From: Cyclobacteriaceae bacterium
GTDB lineage: Bacteria; Bacteroidota; Bacteroidia; Cytophagales; Cyclobacteriaceae
DNA: 64,000 bases
Direction: 5' to 3'
Assembly (NCBI GenBank): GCA_016787725.1
Contig: JAEUTZ010000025.1
Location: 62,001-126,000, forward strand
The position numbers were made by a program, and so were the translations under genes. The number at the start of each line of letters is the position of its first letter. The stretch's first letter is position 1. This document shows, in pieces, positions 21,275-31,028 of this stretch. The notes under the pieces were generated by a model. The model was not told the origin of the DNA and did not search any database. It saw nothing but the letters and a program-made list of their open reading frames with translations.

Positions 21275-23644
21275 ATGAAGTGGTTGCCCATCATCGCATG
21301 TTTGCTTTCGGGGTATGTGTATGCTCAATCACCCGTACAACGTATTACAGGATTGGTACTAGATAAAGCCAGCCAACAACCGCTGATTGGGGCTACCGTA
21401 TTCATCAAACTTGAATCCGATCAACGGATAATAGGAGCCACCACGGATGCGGATGGCCGTTTTGTGCTGGAGCAAGTTCCGCTGGGCCGTCATTTTCTTC
21501 AGTGTTCATATGTGGGTTATCAGCCTTGGGTTTCATCCTATTTGGAAGTTACCTCTGCAAAAAGATTAGACCTCCGGATCGAACTGGAGGAGTCCGTCAT
21601 GCTGGGCGATTCGGTTGTGGTGCGTGCGCCCCGGGTGGCCAGCGAAGCCAGCAATGAGTATGGATTGGTAAGTGCGCGTTCATTTACACCCGAAGAAACC
21701 CAACGCTTTGCCGGCAGTATTAATGATCCGGGCCGCATGGCCTTGAGTTTACCGGGTGCGCAGATCTCTACCCAGGATAATGAGAATACCATTGTGGTGC
21801 GCGCCAATTCGCCCATTGGCTTGAGTTGGCGCCTGGAAGGTGTTGAGATTCCCAACCCTAATCATTTTGCGGAAGCCGGTTCGAGCGGTGGGGGCATTAG
21901 TGCGTTAAGCATCTATGTACTGGGAGCTTCTGATTTTTTTACCGGAGCCTTTCCGGCCGAGTATGGAAATGCGTTGGCGGGGGTTATGGATTTGAAATTC
22001 AGAAAAGGAAACCGCGAAGACCGCGAATTTCGATTGCAGGCCGGGTTGATCGGACTGGACGTTGCTTCGGAAGGCCCCCTTTCAAAATCGAAAAAGTCAG
22101 CTTCGTATCTTTTCAATTACCGGTATTCTACCCTGGGTATTCTCAGCCAATTAGGAGTTAATGTGGTGAATCCCCTCACCAGCAATTCCTTTCACGATCT
22201 TTCTTTCAATTTATATTTCCCGGTCAATAAGAAATCGCACCTTACTTTTTTTGGATTTGCCGGAGCGAGTTCGGAAAACAAGGCAGCAGAAGGCGATCAG
22301 ACACAATGGGAGAGCTTTAACGAAGTCTATATCTATGATTTTTATACCAAGTTGGGTGTCACCGGATTAACCTACACCTACCTGATCAATGATAAATCTT
22401 ATTTATATGGGACGGTGAGTGTTGGGGCTAATGACATTCAATCTACAGACGATACCGTGGGCTACGACCTGGTGCGCACCCGGATCCGGAACGAACGTTA
22501 TTTGAATGGCCGGATTAACACAGCCTGGTCTTACAATACGAAAGTAGGCAAGGCTACGAATCTTAAAACCGGATTTCAGGCCTCGCACCTCTTTTATGAT
22601 GTGTACCGCGATGACTATGACAATGTGATTGATGATCTACGCATTCAGCTGGACGGCAATGGAAATACCCTATTGTTTCAACCGTATGCGGTGGTCCGCG
22701 CTCAGGTAGCACCCGCCCTGATTTTGCAAGGTGGAGTAAACGCGATGTATTTTAAGTATACCAAAGAATTTATTGCGGAACCCCGCATGGGAGCGCAGAT
22801 TCAATTGCCGGCCGGATCCATCAACCTCGCGTATGGCTTACACAGTCAGGTATTGCCCTTCCAAACGTACGAAATGGTTACCACCGATTCGCTTACAGGT
22901 GCCTATGGGGGCAAGCCCAATCAACAGTTGAAGATGTGGCGGGCGCATCACATGGCAATCAACCTCACGCAGCAGTTTGCCGGAAATGTGCGATTGAAAG
23001 TAGAGCCCTATTATCAATCGCTCTTCAACGTGCCGGTGAGCCTTCAATCCTGGAGTACCTACTCCCTGATCAACCAGGACCGGAATTTCTTTGCCGACAG
23101 TTTAAGTAATGAGGGCACCGGGTACAATGCCGGTGTGGAGGTGACGTTGGAGAAGGCCTTCAGCAACCGGTTATTTTTCTTGTTAAGCGGATCGGTGTAC
23201 GACAGCAAGTTTAAGACCAACAACGGTGGCGTTGATCAGTTTTACAACACCAAATACAATTCAAATTTCAATTCAGCACTGACGTTCGGCAAAGAGTGGG
23301 ATTTGAAGAACAACAAGCGATTGGAGGCGGGCGGTCGGATTTTATGGAGTGGCGGAATGCGATACACGCCCTTTGACACTCAGAAATCATTGGAAACCGG
23401 GCGCGTGGTGTATGTTCAGAGCGAGGCTTATGCAGAACAGAACAAAAACTATTTTCGCATGGATGCACGCGTGGCCTTGCGTAAAAATGCGACCCGCTTT
23501 AGCTGGAAGTTGTCGTTGGATATTCAGAACCTGACCAACTATCAAAATCCCCAACGGCCGTATTTCGACCGGTGGGCCGGAACGCAGGCATTTGGGTTCA
23601 ACACGTCCATTATACCGGTTATCAGTTATACGATCGATTTTTGA
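21275..23644 (+). CDS. TonB-dependent outer-membrane receptor with CarboxypepD_reg-like N-terminal domain
   Basis: 789 residues. Signal peptide MKWLPIIACLLSGYVYA, then a carboxypeptidase-regulatory-like domain (RITGLVLDKASQQPLIGATVFIKL..TDADGRFVLEQVPLGRHFLQCSYVGY), a plug (VVRAPRVASEASNEYG..LSLPGAQISTQDNENTIVVRANSP) and a long barrel ending with IPVISYTIDF. No SusD-like lipoprotein follows, so it is more likely a receptor for a siderophore, cofactor or peptide than for glycans. The frame is open to 21146, but the terminator lies in that part and the signal peptide begins here; ATG 21266 is an alternative. Confidence 0.88.
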   Translation: MKWLPIIACLLSGYVYAQSPVQRITGLVLDKASQQPLIGATVFIKLESDQRIIGATTDADGRFVLEQVPLGRHFLQCSYVGYQPWVSSYLEVTSAKRLDLRIELEESVMLGDSVVVRAPRVASEASNEYGLVSARSFTPEETQRFAGSINDPGRMALSLPGAQISTQDNENTIVVRANSPIGLSWRLEGVEIPNPNHFAEAGSSGGGISALSIYVLGASDFFTGAFPAEYGNALAGVMDLKFRKGNREDREFRLQAGLIGLDVASEGPLSKSKKSASYLFNYRYSTLGILSQLGVNVVNPLTSNSFHDLSFNLYFPVNKKSHLTFFGFAGASSENKAAEGDQTQWESFNEVYIYDFYTKLGVTGLTYTYLINDKSYLYGTVSVGANDIQSTDDTVGYDLVRTRIRNERYLNGRINTAWSYNTKVGKATNLKTGFQASHLFYDVYRDDYDNVIDDLRIQLDGNGNTLLFQPYAVVRAQVAPALILQGGVNAMYFKYTKEFIAEPRMGAQIQLPAGSINLAYGLHSQVLPFQTYEMVTTDSLTGAYGGKPNQQLKMWRAHHMAINLTQQFAGNVRLKVEPYYQSLFNVPVSLQSWSTYSLINQDRNFFADSLSNEGTGYNAGVEVTLEKAFSNRLFFLLSGSVYDSKFKTNNGGVDQFYNTKYNSNFNSALTFGKEWDLKNNKRLEAGGRILWSGGMRYTPFDTQKSLETGRVVYVQSEAYAEQNKNYFRMDARVALRKNATRFSWKLSLDIQNLTNYQNPQRPYFDRWAGTQAFGFNTSIIPVISYTIDF

Positions 23645-23693
23645 TTCAGACTCACTAAATTCGTTTACCCTTTCTGAACCACGCATGTAAATC

Positions 23694-24530
23694 ATGAAGC
23701 CGATTTATCCCTGTTTATGGTATAACCAGAACGCCAAAGAAGCAGCAGACTGTTATGTCAACGCATTTGAAAATTCACGCATCGTTGGGGATTCCGAACT
23801 GGTGGTGTTGGTTGAATTAGCAGGTCAAAAGTTCATGTTATTGAATGGCGGGCCTACCTTCACTCCCAATCCCTCCATTTCGTTTTACGTTCAGTGTACT
23901 ACCGAAGCTGAAATCAATCATGCCTGGTCGTTGCTGAGTGCGGGGGGTTCAACACTGATGCCCCTAGACCGGTATCCGTGGAGTGAAAAATACGGATGGG
24001 TACAAGATGCGTTCGGCATCAGCTGGCAACTTTCACGGGGTAAAATTGCAGGAGTTGAACAAAAAATTTCACCGGTGCTGATGTTCACCAACCGGTATGC
24101 CAATCAAGCCGGCAAGGCAATTCAATATTACACGTCCATATTCAAAGATTCTACCTTGATTTCGGCCTCCCGGTATTCAGCCGGTCAGACTGGTCCTGAA
24201 GGTACCATTCAACATGCCCAGTTTATTTTGGGTAGCTATGTATTTTTGGCCATGGATAGTCCGGTAGAACATGCGTTTACCTTTAATGAAGGAATTTCAT
24301 TTGTAGTGGAATGTACAACCCAGCAGGAGATTGATTACTACTGGGACAACCTGACAGCGGGCGGGGCAGAAAGTATGTGTGGGTGGCTGTGCGATCAGTT
24401 TGGAGTCTGGTGGCAGATTATTCCATCCATCTTGTCGGAGTTGATGAATGACCCGGTCCGGGCACCCCGTGTGACAGCCGCTTTCTTGAAGATGAAAAAG
24501 TTTAACATTCAAGCGTTACTCAATGCATAA
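23694..24530 (+). CDS. VOC/PhnB-like protein with two glyoxalase-fold domains
   Basis: 278 residues made of two similar halves. Domain 1 (1-120) opens IYPCLWYNQNAKEAADCYVNAFENSRIV and ends WSEKYGWVQDAFGISWQL; domain 2 (125-260) opens ISPVLMFTNRYANQAGKAIQYYTSIF and ends GWLCDQFGVWWQI. The signature D.FG..W repeats identify the 3-demethylubiquinone-9 3-methyltransferase (PhnB) branch of the VOC superfamily. Most members are of unknown function; the old methyltransferase name is not reliable. Confidence 0.88.
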   Translation: MKPIYPCLWYNQNAKEAADCYVNAFENSRIVGDSELVVLVELAGQKFMLLNGGPTFTPNPSISFYVQCTTEAEINHAWSLLSAGGSTLMPLDRYPWSEKYGWVQDAFGISWQLSRGKIAGVEQKISPVLMFTNRYANQAGKAIQYYTSIFKDSTLISASRYSAGQTGPEGTIQHAQFILGSYVFLAMDSPVEHAFTFNEGISFVVECTTQQEIDYYWDNLTAGGAESMCGWLCDQFGVWWQIIPSILSELMNDPVRAPRVTAAFLKMKKFNIQALLNA

Positions 24531-24596
24531 TTGAAAGGAGTACCTTCAGTTCAGGTGTATAGGAAAGCCTAACTTAAATCGTAAAGTCTCTTAGCC

Positions 24597-24989
24597 ATGC
24601 AACGGATACCGGCCAGCAACATTGACGAGTACATTTCTGTTTTTCCGATCCCCATTCGTGAAAAATTAGAACAGCTTCGGGCTGCCATTATCAAGGCAGC
24701 ACCCGGTGCGCAGGAGAAAATGAGTTATGCCATCCCTACTTTTTTCCTGAACGGAAACCTTGTTCACTTTGCGGCCTATAAAAATCACATTGGCTTTTAC
24801 CCGGCTCCATCCGGAATCCGTGCCTTCAATAAGGAGTTGAGAGGGTTTGTCACCTCAAAGGGGGCCATCCAGTTTCCGTTGGCGAAGGCATTGCCGGTTG
24901 CACTCGTTCATAAGATTGTGAAATTCAGAGTGAAGGAAAATCTTGAAAAAGTAAAGCCGAAGAAACCCTCGAAAAAGAAAGTCAAGTAA
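24597..24989 (+). CDS. DUF1801 (YdhG-like) protein
   Basis: 130 residues with the DUF1801 core: IDEYISVFPIPIREKLEQLRAAIIKAAPGAQEKMSYAIPTFFLNGNLVHFAAYKNHIGFYPAP, ending in FPLAKALPVALVHKIVKFRVKENL and a lysine-rich tail. Related to YjbR/CyaY-like folds; in Bacillus a member (YdhG) was proposed to act as an iron chaperone. No partner gene nearby. Confidence 0.9.
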   Translation: MQRIPASNIDEYISVFPIPIREKLEQLRAAIIKAAPGAQEKMSYAIPTFFLNGNLVHFAAYKNHIGFYPAPSGIRAFNKELRGFVTSKGAIQFPLAKALPVALVHKIVKFRVKENLEKVKPKKPSKKKVK

Positions 24990-25088
24990 CTGTTAATTAT
25001 GTGTTCGGAAACTGGTTTGGATTCCTGACCGCATTTTGTGGAATCTGATTTCCCTGTGTACGTCTAATTTTCCGTTACCTTTAGCTAT

Positions 25089-25574
25089 ATGAAAGGAGTC
25101 AAACACCAAAAATCAACGCTGGAAGAATCCTATTTCTCAGATACGCTGAAGTGGACCATTATCCTCGTGAGCGTGATGGTAAGTTCTTTTTTGATTGTGA
25201 AAACCAGCTACGCATGGGTTTCGATTTTTCTGATTCTAATTTCATTAATCTCATTTTCAACGAAGTACTTACTGGAGGTTGATACAATTGAGAAATTGAT
25301 TTCCGATTCCCTTCAGGTGGTGTGGATCAATACCAACACCCGAAAATTTGTATATCATGAATTAAAAGGCATCCGGCTGGATAAGCACCATCATGCGTAT
25401 ACAGCGAATAGCAGAGCCCGTACTGCACAAACAGAATTTAATGAGTACATCGGAACCCTGGAGTATGATCGCAGTTCCATTGAGTTAATGAGGAGCCTGA
25501 ATTACGAAACGTTTGCCGAAGCGATGAAACGCATGGCCGCTGAATTGCAAATTCCCATCCACCGAACGTTTTGA
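25089..25574 (+). CDS. Hypothetical membrane protein
   Basis: 161 residues. Two hydrophobic helices (WTIILVSVMVSSFLIVKTSYA and WVSIFLILISLISFSTKYL, about 22-60) are followed by a soluble domain of about 100 residues with a strand-rich start (LQVVWINTNTRKFVYHELKGIRL). I do not recognise the family. Its TGA stop overlaps the ATG of the pseudouridine synthase, so translation is coupled. A TACCTTTA box (-7 type) ends 5 nt before the ATG. Confidence 0.7.
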   Translation: MKGVKHQKSTLEESYFSDTLKWTIILVSVMVSSFLIVKTSYAWVSIFLILISLISFSTKYLLEVDTIEKLISDSLQVVWINTNTRKFVYHELKGIRLDKHHHAYTANSRARTAQTEFNEYIGTLEYDRSSIELMRSLNYETFAEAMKRMAAELQIPIHRTF

Positions 25575-26296
25575 TGACAGTACCGGTCATGCAAGAAAAA
25601 AGATCATCCCATAAAGTTCCACCCAAGAAGTATCAACCCAAGGGGTTGACGATTCTTTATGAGGATCGGGATCTCCTGGTAGTGGACAAAGCACAGGGGT
25701 TGCTCACCATTAGCACCGACCGGGAGAAGGAAAAAACTGCACATTATCTTTTAAACGAGTATGTAAAGAAAGGAAATGATCGATCAAGAAATCGTGTATT
25801 TATTGTTCATCGGTTGGATCGGGAAACCTCGGGCGTGCTGATTTTTGCGAAGAATGAAAGAACCAAACAATATCTTCAGGAAGGATGGAAAGAGTTTAGT
25901 AAAAGATACATCGCTGTTGTGCATGGCAAACTTCATGATAAAGAGGGTGTATTTGCATCGTATTTATTGGAGAATAAGGCGTTTCGAGTGTACTCAACCA
26001 ATGACTCGGTGCGGGGTAAGTATTCTGAAACAGGTTATTCTGTAATGAAAGAAACGGATAAGTTCAGTTTGCTGGAGCTTGAACTTTATACCGGCAGAAA
26101 GCATCAGATTCGGGTGCATCTTTCTGATGAAGGACATCCGGTTGTTGGAGATAAAATCTATGGGCCTCCGGACAAAGAAGCCAGGCGATTGGCACTGCAT
26201 GCCGTGTCCCTGACCATCATCCACCCATATACCCATCGCGAGATGTGTTTTGAAACCGAGATTCCGGCTTACTTAAGATCCCTGGTTAACTATTGA
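25574..26296 (+). CDS. RluA-family pseudouridine synthase
   Basis: 240 residues. The catalytic motif is FIVHRLDRETSGVLIFAKN with Asp82; the second motif GRKHQIRVHLSDEGHPVVGD contains the expected basic triad. It lacks an N-terminal S4 domain, and begins instead with a short basic leader, so it is a short RluA-type enzyme modifying rRNA or tRNA uridines. The TTG three bases upstream is less likely than this ATG; an ATG at 25589 is possible. Confidence 0.9.
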   Translation: MTVPVMQEKRSSHKVPPKKYQPKGLTILYEDRDLLVVDKAQGLLTISTDREKEKTAHYLLNEYVKKGNDRSRNRVFIVHRLDRETSGVLIFAKNERTKQYLQEGWKEFSKRYIAVVHGKLHDKEGVFASYLLENKAFRVYSTNDSVRGKYSETGYSVMKETDKFSLLELELYTGRKHQIRVHLSDEGHPVVGDKIYGPPDKEARRLALHAVSLTIIHPYTHREMCFETEIPAYLRSLVNY

Positions 26297-26326
26297 AACG
26301 TATTTTGGGCATCCCCGGCAACACCA

Positions 26327-28261
26327 TCAGACTTCAAAAGCGCTCCGATAGAATCCATGTGTTTGAACATATTCCAGGAGCTCAATATAAAAAGGATGCG
26401 AACCGAGCGTGGCACTGTCGCCTACCATGATTAGTTTCTTGCGGGCCCGGGTCATCGCCACATTCGTTCTGCGGATATCACCCAGAAAACCAACTTCGGC
26501 TTTCTCATTGCTGCGCACAAAACTAATGGCAATCACATCGCGTTCTTGGCCCTGAAAGGCATCCACCGTATTAATGGTAATCAGTTTGTGCAAGGGTTCC
26601 AAAACAGGCGAAGCCTCCGCCAGTTTGTGCAGGTGATCTACTTGTGCCCGGTAAGGGGTGATGATTCCCATGGTGATGTCTTGTTGTTGCCATTCTTCCA
26701 GCCCAATGCCCTCTACCAGTTTTTCAACTTGGTGAATTAACAGCGAGGCCTCCTCCTCATTAAACCGGCTCAAACTTTCCGGATCCTGCTTTTCTGAAAA
26801 GCCACAACCTGCTGTATCAATAAAGTCAATGGGTGCCTGGTTTGATCGTAGCAGCTCAGCTTTAACAGAAGGATGCGCAATTAATTGATCTTTATAGAAG
26901 TAACGCGAGGAGAACTTCATAATGGCTTCGTGCATCCGGTATTGCACCTGAAGCATGGTGGCCCGTTCCGGATGTCGGCTGATCCCCTTTTCAAAAAGTG
27001 TTACTGCCAGGCCCGCCTGGGCAGCTTCATTGGATTTAATGGTTGGTGGAAGTTGAGCATGATCTCCGGCTAAAATAACACGATCTGATTTTAATAGTGG
27101 AATCCAGCACGCTGCCTCCAACGACTGGGCCGCTTCATCAATGAAGACCGTTTTAAATTTACGACCGCGCATTACCGGGTGTGATGATCCTACCAGAGTA
27201 GAACAAATGACGTTTGCCTGCTGAAGTAAGTCGTTGATAATATAAAACTCCAGCATATCGGCATCGGATTTTAATACCCGGGCTTCTTCCTTTAGTAATC
27301 TGCGCTGTTCCCGTTCGGAATGACCGAAGTGACGTTTGTATTTGGAAGCCATTGTCCGCACCTGTTCTATTTTTTTCCGCAATGCCCGCAATTCCGAAAA
27401 ATTAGGATGTGCCGCGATGCGTGCATCCAATGTTTTACTAAGTGTCTGTTCTGTTACCCGTGCCGGGTGCCCAATGCGCAGCACGTTTAATCCCTGCTCG
27501 GCCAATTTCTCAACCAATAAATCGATTGCCGCATTGCTGGGTGTGCATACCAATACCTGGTTTTCTACTTTTTGGGTTATTACAATGGCTTGTACCAGGG
27601 TGGTTGTTTTTCCGGTACCGGGCGGACCATGGATAAAGGCAACGTCTTCGGTCTCCAGTAATTTCTCAACGGCCTTCATCTGACTTTCATTCAAATGACG
27701 GGTGCATTCGCGCATTATTTCAATTGCCAGCTCTGAAGGTGCCTCCTGGTTTTTGGTGCTGGTACTTCCTAAAAAGAGCTCCCGCAATTCGGCCACCCGG
27801 TTGTCTTCTGCCTTCATCACCGCTTTCAAGGCATGCTCCATCTCTTTGTAGGTCATTTCATCAAACATGACGTCCACCCCCAATTGACCATCGTCAATCC
27901 AGTCGGGTAGCTCGTCATGATTGAGCGTAATCACAAGCAAGTTGTCTTGCACATAGTTGATGACTGCGTTGGCGTGTTGTTTTTCCGGTTTGCCGGAGGC
28001 GTTGCAGAACAAGCTAACCAGTTTGCCACTTTGAAAACTATGGGGCTGGTCGTGATGATGAACCCGTTCCAACTCCAAAATGATGCGCTCACCTGTACCG
28101 ATGTAATCGCGCACAAGCCGAATCGGGTACCAGGTAACACCTTCTTTAACGCGTTGCGTGAGAGAACGCAGTAAAACCTTTTGGCGATATTGTTCCAAAT
28201 CGGCCTGGCGCTCCAACCTGATCAACTCGAGTGTCTTTTGTAGTTGCTGCTGTGCGGTCAT
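26327..28261 (-). CDS. SF1B helicase of the UPF1/IGHMBP2 type
   Basis: 644 residues. Motif I GPPGTGKTT at 212-220, motif II DEAAQSLE, motif III GDHAQLPPT, motif IV QYRMHE, motif V VDAFQGQERD and motif VI VAMTRARKKL. The N-terminal 150 residues contain a stalk/beta-barrel region as in IGHMBP2. Such bacterial proteins are predicted 5'-3' DNA or RNA helicases of unknown pathway. The frame is open to 28369, but the added 36 residues include a hydrophobic run unlike the family; the internal ATG opening TAQQQLQKTLELIRLE is typical. Confidence 0.92.
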   Translation of the reverse strand: MTAQQQLQKTLELIRLERQADLEQYRQKVLLRSLTQRVKEGVTWYPIRLVRDYIGTGERIILELERVHHHDQPHSFQSGKLVSLFCNASGKPEKQHANAVINYVQDNLLVITLNHDELPDWIDDGQLGVDVMFDEMTYKEMEHALKAVMKAEDNRVAELRELFLGSTSTKNQEAPSELAIEIMRECTRHLNESQMKAVEKLLETEDVAFIHGPPGTGKTTTLVQAIVITQKVENQVLVCTPSNAAIDLLVEKLAEQGLNVLRIGHPARVTEQTLSKTLDARIAAHPNFSELRALRKKIEQVRTMASKYKRHFGHSEREQRRLLKEEARVLKSDADMLEFYIINDLLQQANVICSTLVGSSHPVMRGRKFKTVFIDEAAQSLEAACWIPLLKSDRVILAGDHAQLPPTIKSNEAAQAGLAVTLFEKGISRHPERATMLQVQYRMHEAIMKFSSRYFYKDQLIAHPSVKAELLRSNQAPIDFIDTAGCGFSEKQDPESLSRFNEEEASLLIHQVEKLVEGIGLEEWQQQDITMGIITPYRAQVDHLHKLAEASPVLEPLHKLITINTVDAFQGQERDVIAISFVRSNEKAEVGFLGDIRRTNVAMTRARKKLIMVGDSATLGSHPFYIELLEYVQTHGFYRSAFEV

Positions 28262-28405
28262 GAATGGATAACGGCCGCAAAGATGGCAGTCTGTTCCATT
28301 AAAAAAAATAAGAAAGATTATCAGGTGCTTGCGAATATTTTTTATTGGAGGCGTGTGTGTACCCGGCACATTAAATCGCTTATCTTAGAAGAGAAATTAC
28401 AGGCA

Positions 28406-29206
28406 ATGAAGTATCTTCCCTTGTTGATATTCCTGGCAGCGTGTTCACAGAATCAAAAATCGGCAATGCCTTTTTTAATCTTGTCCAATGAAAAGGATGA
28501 TTGGGTGCACTACGAAGGCCAGTGGTTAACAGAGGAAGGGGTTGTTCAGCTTGAGTTATCTCTAAAAGAGGGCGTGGCTGGAGTGGAATCGGAATATCGG
28601 CTCCACGAACGTTTCTCAAATCCCAACATAGCAGGCGGCACAAGTACTCGCGCTACGTATTCTTCTTTTAGCAACGGCAATCCCGGAAAAGGAGTTCGTA
28701 TTATACTGCATGACCTTAGTGCTTATAGCCTTAAATCGTACTTCCGGTACCGGAAGGCGGAAGGCTTTCCGGAAGAAATGTTTTTTATTTCGTACGGTCA
28801 AGATGTGTTAATTCCCTGCGATGATGAGTTTGTTCCTTTAACCACGGATGTACGATACGCCTTACACCGAAGAAGCGAGCCGGTTACGGTAGAGGGCTAT
28901 GTTACATTTGAAGATGATTCGGTTGATTTTTATGAGCGCAATACATTTAAGCATTACAAGTTGGCCAACTTAGGTGAGTTTCAAGTGGTGCAGGCGGGAT
29001 ATAAAAAATGGGCAAAGGAAAAACATGAAGGGGTATATGTTAAAGCCGTAGCTTACACGGTAACGGACTCTACTCATTATGATCTCAAGGCAATTGTAAT
29101 AAAACGGATTATCCAGTTCGGGTCCGAAACGGAAAATGGCCATGACGTTGCTCCGGAATATGGACCCGGAATTGCTCATGATGTTGTCATTAAAAAGGGT
29201 AATTAA
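28406..29206 (+). CDS. Hypothetical lipoprotein
   Basis: 266 residues. A lipobox LAAC follows a short signal (MKYLPLLIFLAAC), and the next residues SQNQ lack an aspartate at +2. The body has a probable beta-sandwich start (DWVHYEGQWLTEEGVVQLELSLKEG) and a region of short acidic strands. No family recognised. The frame is open 162 nt further upstream, through the divergent helicase start, but the lipoprotein signal fixes this ATG. Confidence 0.8.
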   Translation: MKYLPLLIFLAACSQNQKSAMPFLILSNEKDDWVHYEGQWLTEEGVVQLELSLKEGVAGVESEYRLHERFSNPNIAGGTSTRATYSSFSNGNPGKGVRIILHDLSAYSLKSYFRYRKAEGFPEEMFFISYGQDVLIPCDDEFVPLTTDVRYALHRRSEPVTVEGYVTFEDDSVDFYERNTFKHYKLANLGEFQVVQAGYKKWAKEKHEGVYVKAVAYTVTDSTHYDLKAIVIKRIIQFGSETENGHDVAPEYGPGIAHDVVIKKGN

Positions 29207-29305
29207 TAAATTTCTGAAATTCTTTTTTTCTGATGGGATGTACAAGAAGGATAGGTTGAATTTAATCAGCGCGAAGAAAGAAATGGACTTTTTATACCTT
29301 GATCG

Positions 29306-30220
29306 ATGAGCACGTACGAGCGATTACACCGTCTTCACCTGCTGCGCATCCGCAGGATCACGATCATCAGCAACATTAAGGATGGTTTTTTTATTCTGCT
29401 TGGCGTAGCGTCCGCAGCGTTCGGTTTAAAAGGATTTCTATTGCCGAACCGTTTTTTAGATGGGGGGGTTATGGGCATCTCTCTGTTGACCAACATCATC
29501 ACCGGAATCAACCTTTCCTGGTTAGTGGTGCTCATCAATCTTCCTTTTGTGGTGATCGCCTATACGCAGGTGTCACATAAATTCGCCTTCAAAACGATGA
29601 TCGCCATTACGTTGCTGGCAGTTGCATTGGCGCTTATCGATTTCCCGACCATCACTGACGACAATCTGTTAATTGCTGTTTTTGGTGGGTTCTTCCTGGG
29701 TACGGGAATAGGACTCTCCATTCGGGGCGGCAGCGTGATTGATGGTACGGAGGTATTGGCTATTTATTCAAGCCGCAAAACTACCTTGACGGTTGGGGAT
29801 GTGATTTTGATTTTCAATATTCTCATTTTCTCCACCGCAGCCTATGTGATTAGTATGGAAACTGCCTTGTATGCCATCCTTACCTACCTGGTGGCTTCAA
29901 AAACGGTTGATTTTGTTGTTCATGGCATTGAAGAATATACCAGCGTAATAATTGTTTCGGATAAGAATGTAGAAATCCAGGAGGCCATCATTTCCAAATT
30001 AGGCCGGGGGGTTACAATTCTAAAGGGCAAGAGTGGTTTTGGAAAGAAAGGACACCGCAGTCATGATGTGGATGTGATTTTTTCGGTTGTTACCCGGTTG
30101 GAATTACAACGACTGAAGACAGAAATTGCGAAAATTGATCCGGAAGCATTCGTTGTGGAGAACAGCGTCAATGACATTAAGGGGGGCATGATAAAAAAGC
30201 ACCCCTTTCAGGATGATTGA
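29306..30220 (+). CDS. YitT-family membrane protein (DUF161/DUF2179)
   Basis: 304 residues. Six or so hydrophobic helices form the DUF161 part (GFFILLGVASAAFGLKGFLLPNRFLDGGVMGISLL.. GGFFLGTGIGLSIRGGSVIDGTEVLAIY), followed from about residue 215 by the cytosolic DUF2179 domain (TSVIIVSDKNVEIQEAIISKLGRGVTILKGKSGF). Function unknown. Its 3' end overlaps the convergent SMUG2 gene by 13 bp. Confidence 0.93.
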   Translation: MSTYERLHRLHLLRIRRITIISNIKDGFFILLGVASAAFGLKGFLLPNRFLDGGVMGISLLTNIITGINLSWLVVLINLPFVVIAYTQVSHKFAFKTMIAITLLAVALALIDFPTITDDNLLIAVFGGFFLGTGIGLSIRGGSVIDGTEVLAIYSSRKTTLTVGDVILIFNILIFSTAAYVISMETALYAILTYLVASKTVDFVVHGIEEYTSVIIVSDKNVEIQEAIISKLGRGVTILKGKSGFGKKGHRSHDVDVIFSVVTRLELQRLKTEIAKIDPEAFVVENSVNDIKGGMIKKHPFQDD

Positions 30221-30885
30221 TTTAACAGTTGCAGGTACTGATCGATGTATTTGTTTACGCTCTTGCGTTTATACTGCATGATGAACCGTGGATGCGCCAG
30301 GGGCTGCAACTTCTCAAAAAAATGATGTTCCTCATTTAATCGCGAGAGGAATTTAAAATTTTCACCTTCCCCTAGACAATAGGCTATCGAACGCTTAATG
30401 CCCCAGCGAAGCTGAATTTCCAAACAATCAACAATAAATGGGGTGAGACGCTCCGCTAGTTTTCGATCATCGTAGTAATTAAGATTTTTGCCTTGTTTTG
30501 TAAAGCCCAATGGGGATACTGAGGTAAAGTAAAAGCGTCTGTAAAATTCTTCACATCCTCCATACGCATCAATCATTGAATAGATGTACTCGGAAGAGAG
30601 TTCTGATTTTTTAGTCAGCTTATTCGGGATGCCACATACTTTTTCCAACCGGATCGGATCGGTAAATGGAATTCCGGTAAGCCCACCTCCAAACCTTCCC
30701 GGGTTGATCCCGATAATCAAAGTACGCGGGAGAGCATCCTGGTAATAATTAGTATAAAATGATTCACAGAGCCGGAATACGGTGGGGTCTTGATAAGGAT
30801 TTAAGACCTGCACACCCCGCGGGAGGAAGGTAGGAATCCTGAGTGAACTAAAGAAGTCGAGAATTTTATTCGACAATGAATCCAT
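30208..30885 (-). CDS. SMUG2-type uracil-DNA glycosylase family protein (DUF4918)
   Basis: 225 residues. Motif 1 IIGINPGRFGGGLTGIPFTDP and motif 2 HPRFIMQYKR have the uracil-DNA glycosylase layout (GINPG.. and HP..). This is the SMUG2 branch, in which the motif 1 asparagine acts at the base. Role: removal of uracil or oxidised pyrimidines from DNA. Between the motifs lies YFTSVSPLGFTKQGKNLNYYDD, typical of the group. Single gene. Confidence 0.88.
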   Translation of the reverse strand: MDSLSNKILDFFSSLRIPTFLPRGVQVLNPYQDPTVFRLCESFYTNYYQDALPRTLIIGINPGRFGGGLTGIPFTDPIRLEKVCGIPNKLTKKSELSSEYIYSMIDAYGGCEEFYRRFYFTSVSPLGFTKQGKNLNYYDDRKLAERLTPFIVDCLEIQLRWGIKRSIAYCLGEGENFKFLSRLNEEHHFFEKLQPLAHPRFIMQYKRKSVNKYIDQYLQLLNQSS

Positions 30886-31028
30886 TCAACAGTTAAAGAA
30901 CGTGATTTTTGCAAAGTTTTCGACTAAATATAAATTTAAGACCGCGGTCAAGCAATGGAATCTACTTTAATGGAGAGAAAAATAAAATTGCTTTTGGGAG
31001 TTGTGCGGATTGTTTATTTTCCAAAAAA

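Noticed and set aside
26327-28261. SF1 helicase as a component of a defence island
   Set aside because: It is a lone gene of the IGHMBP2/UPF1 type without nuclease, methylase or other defence partners.
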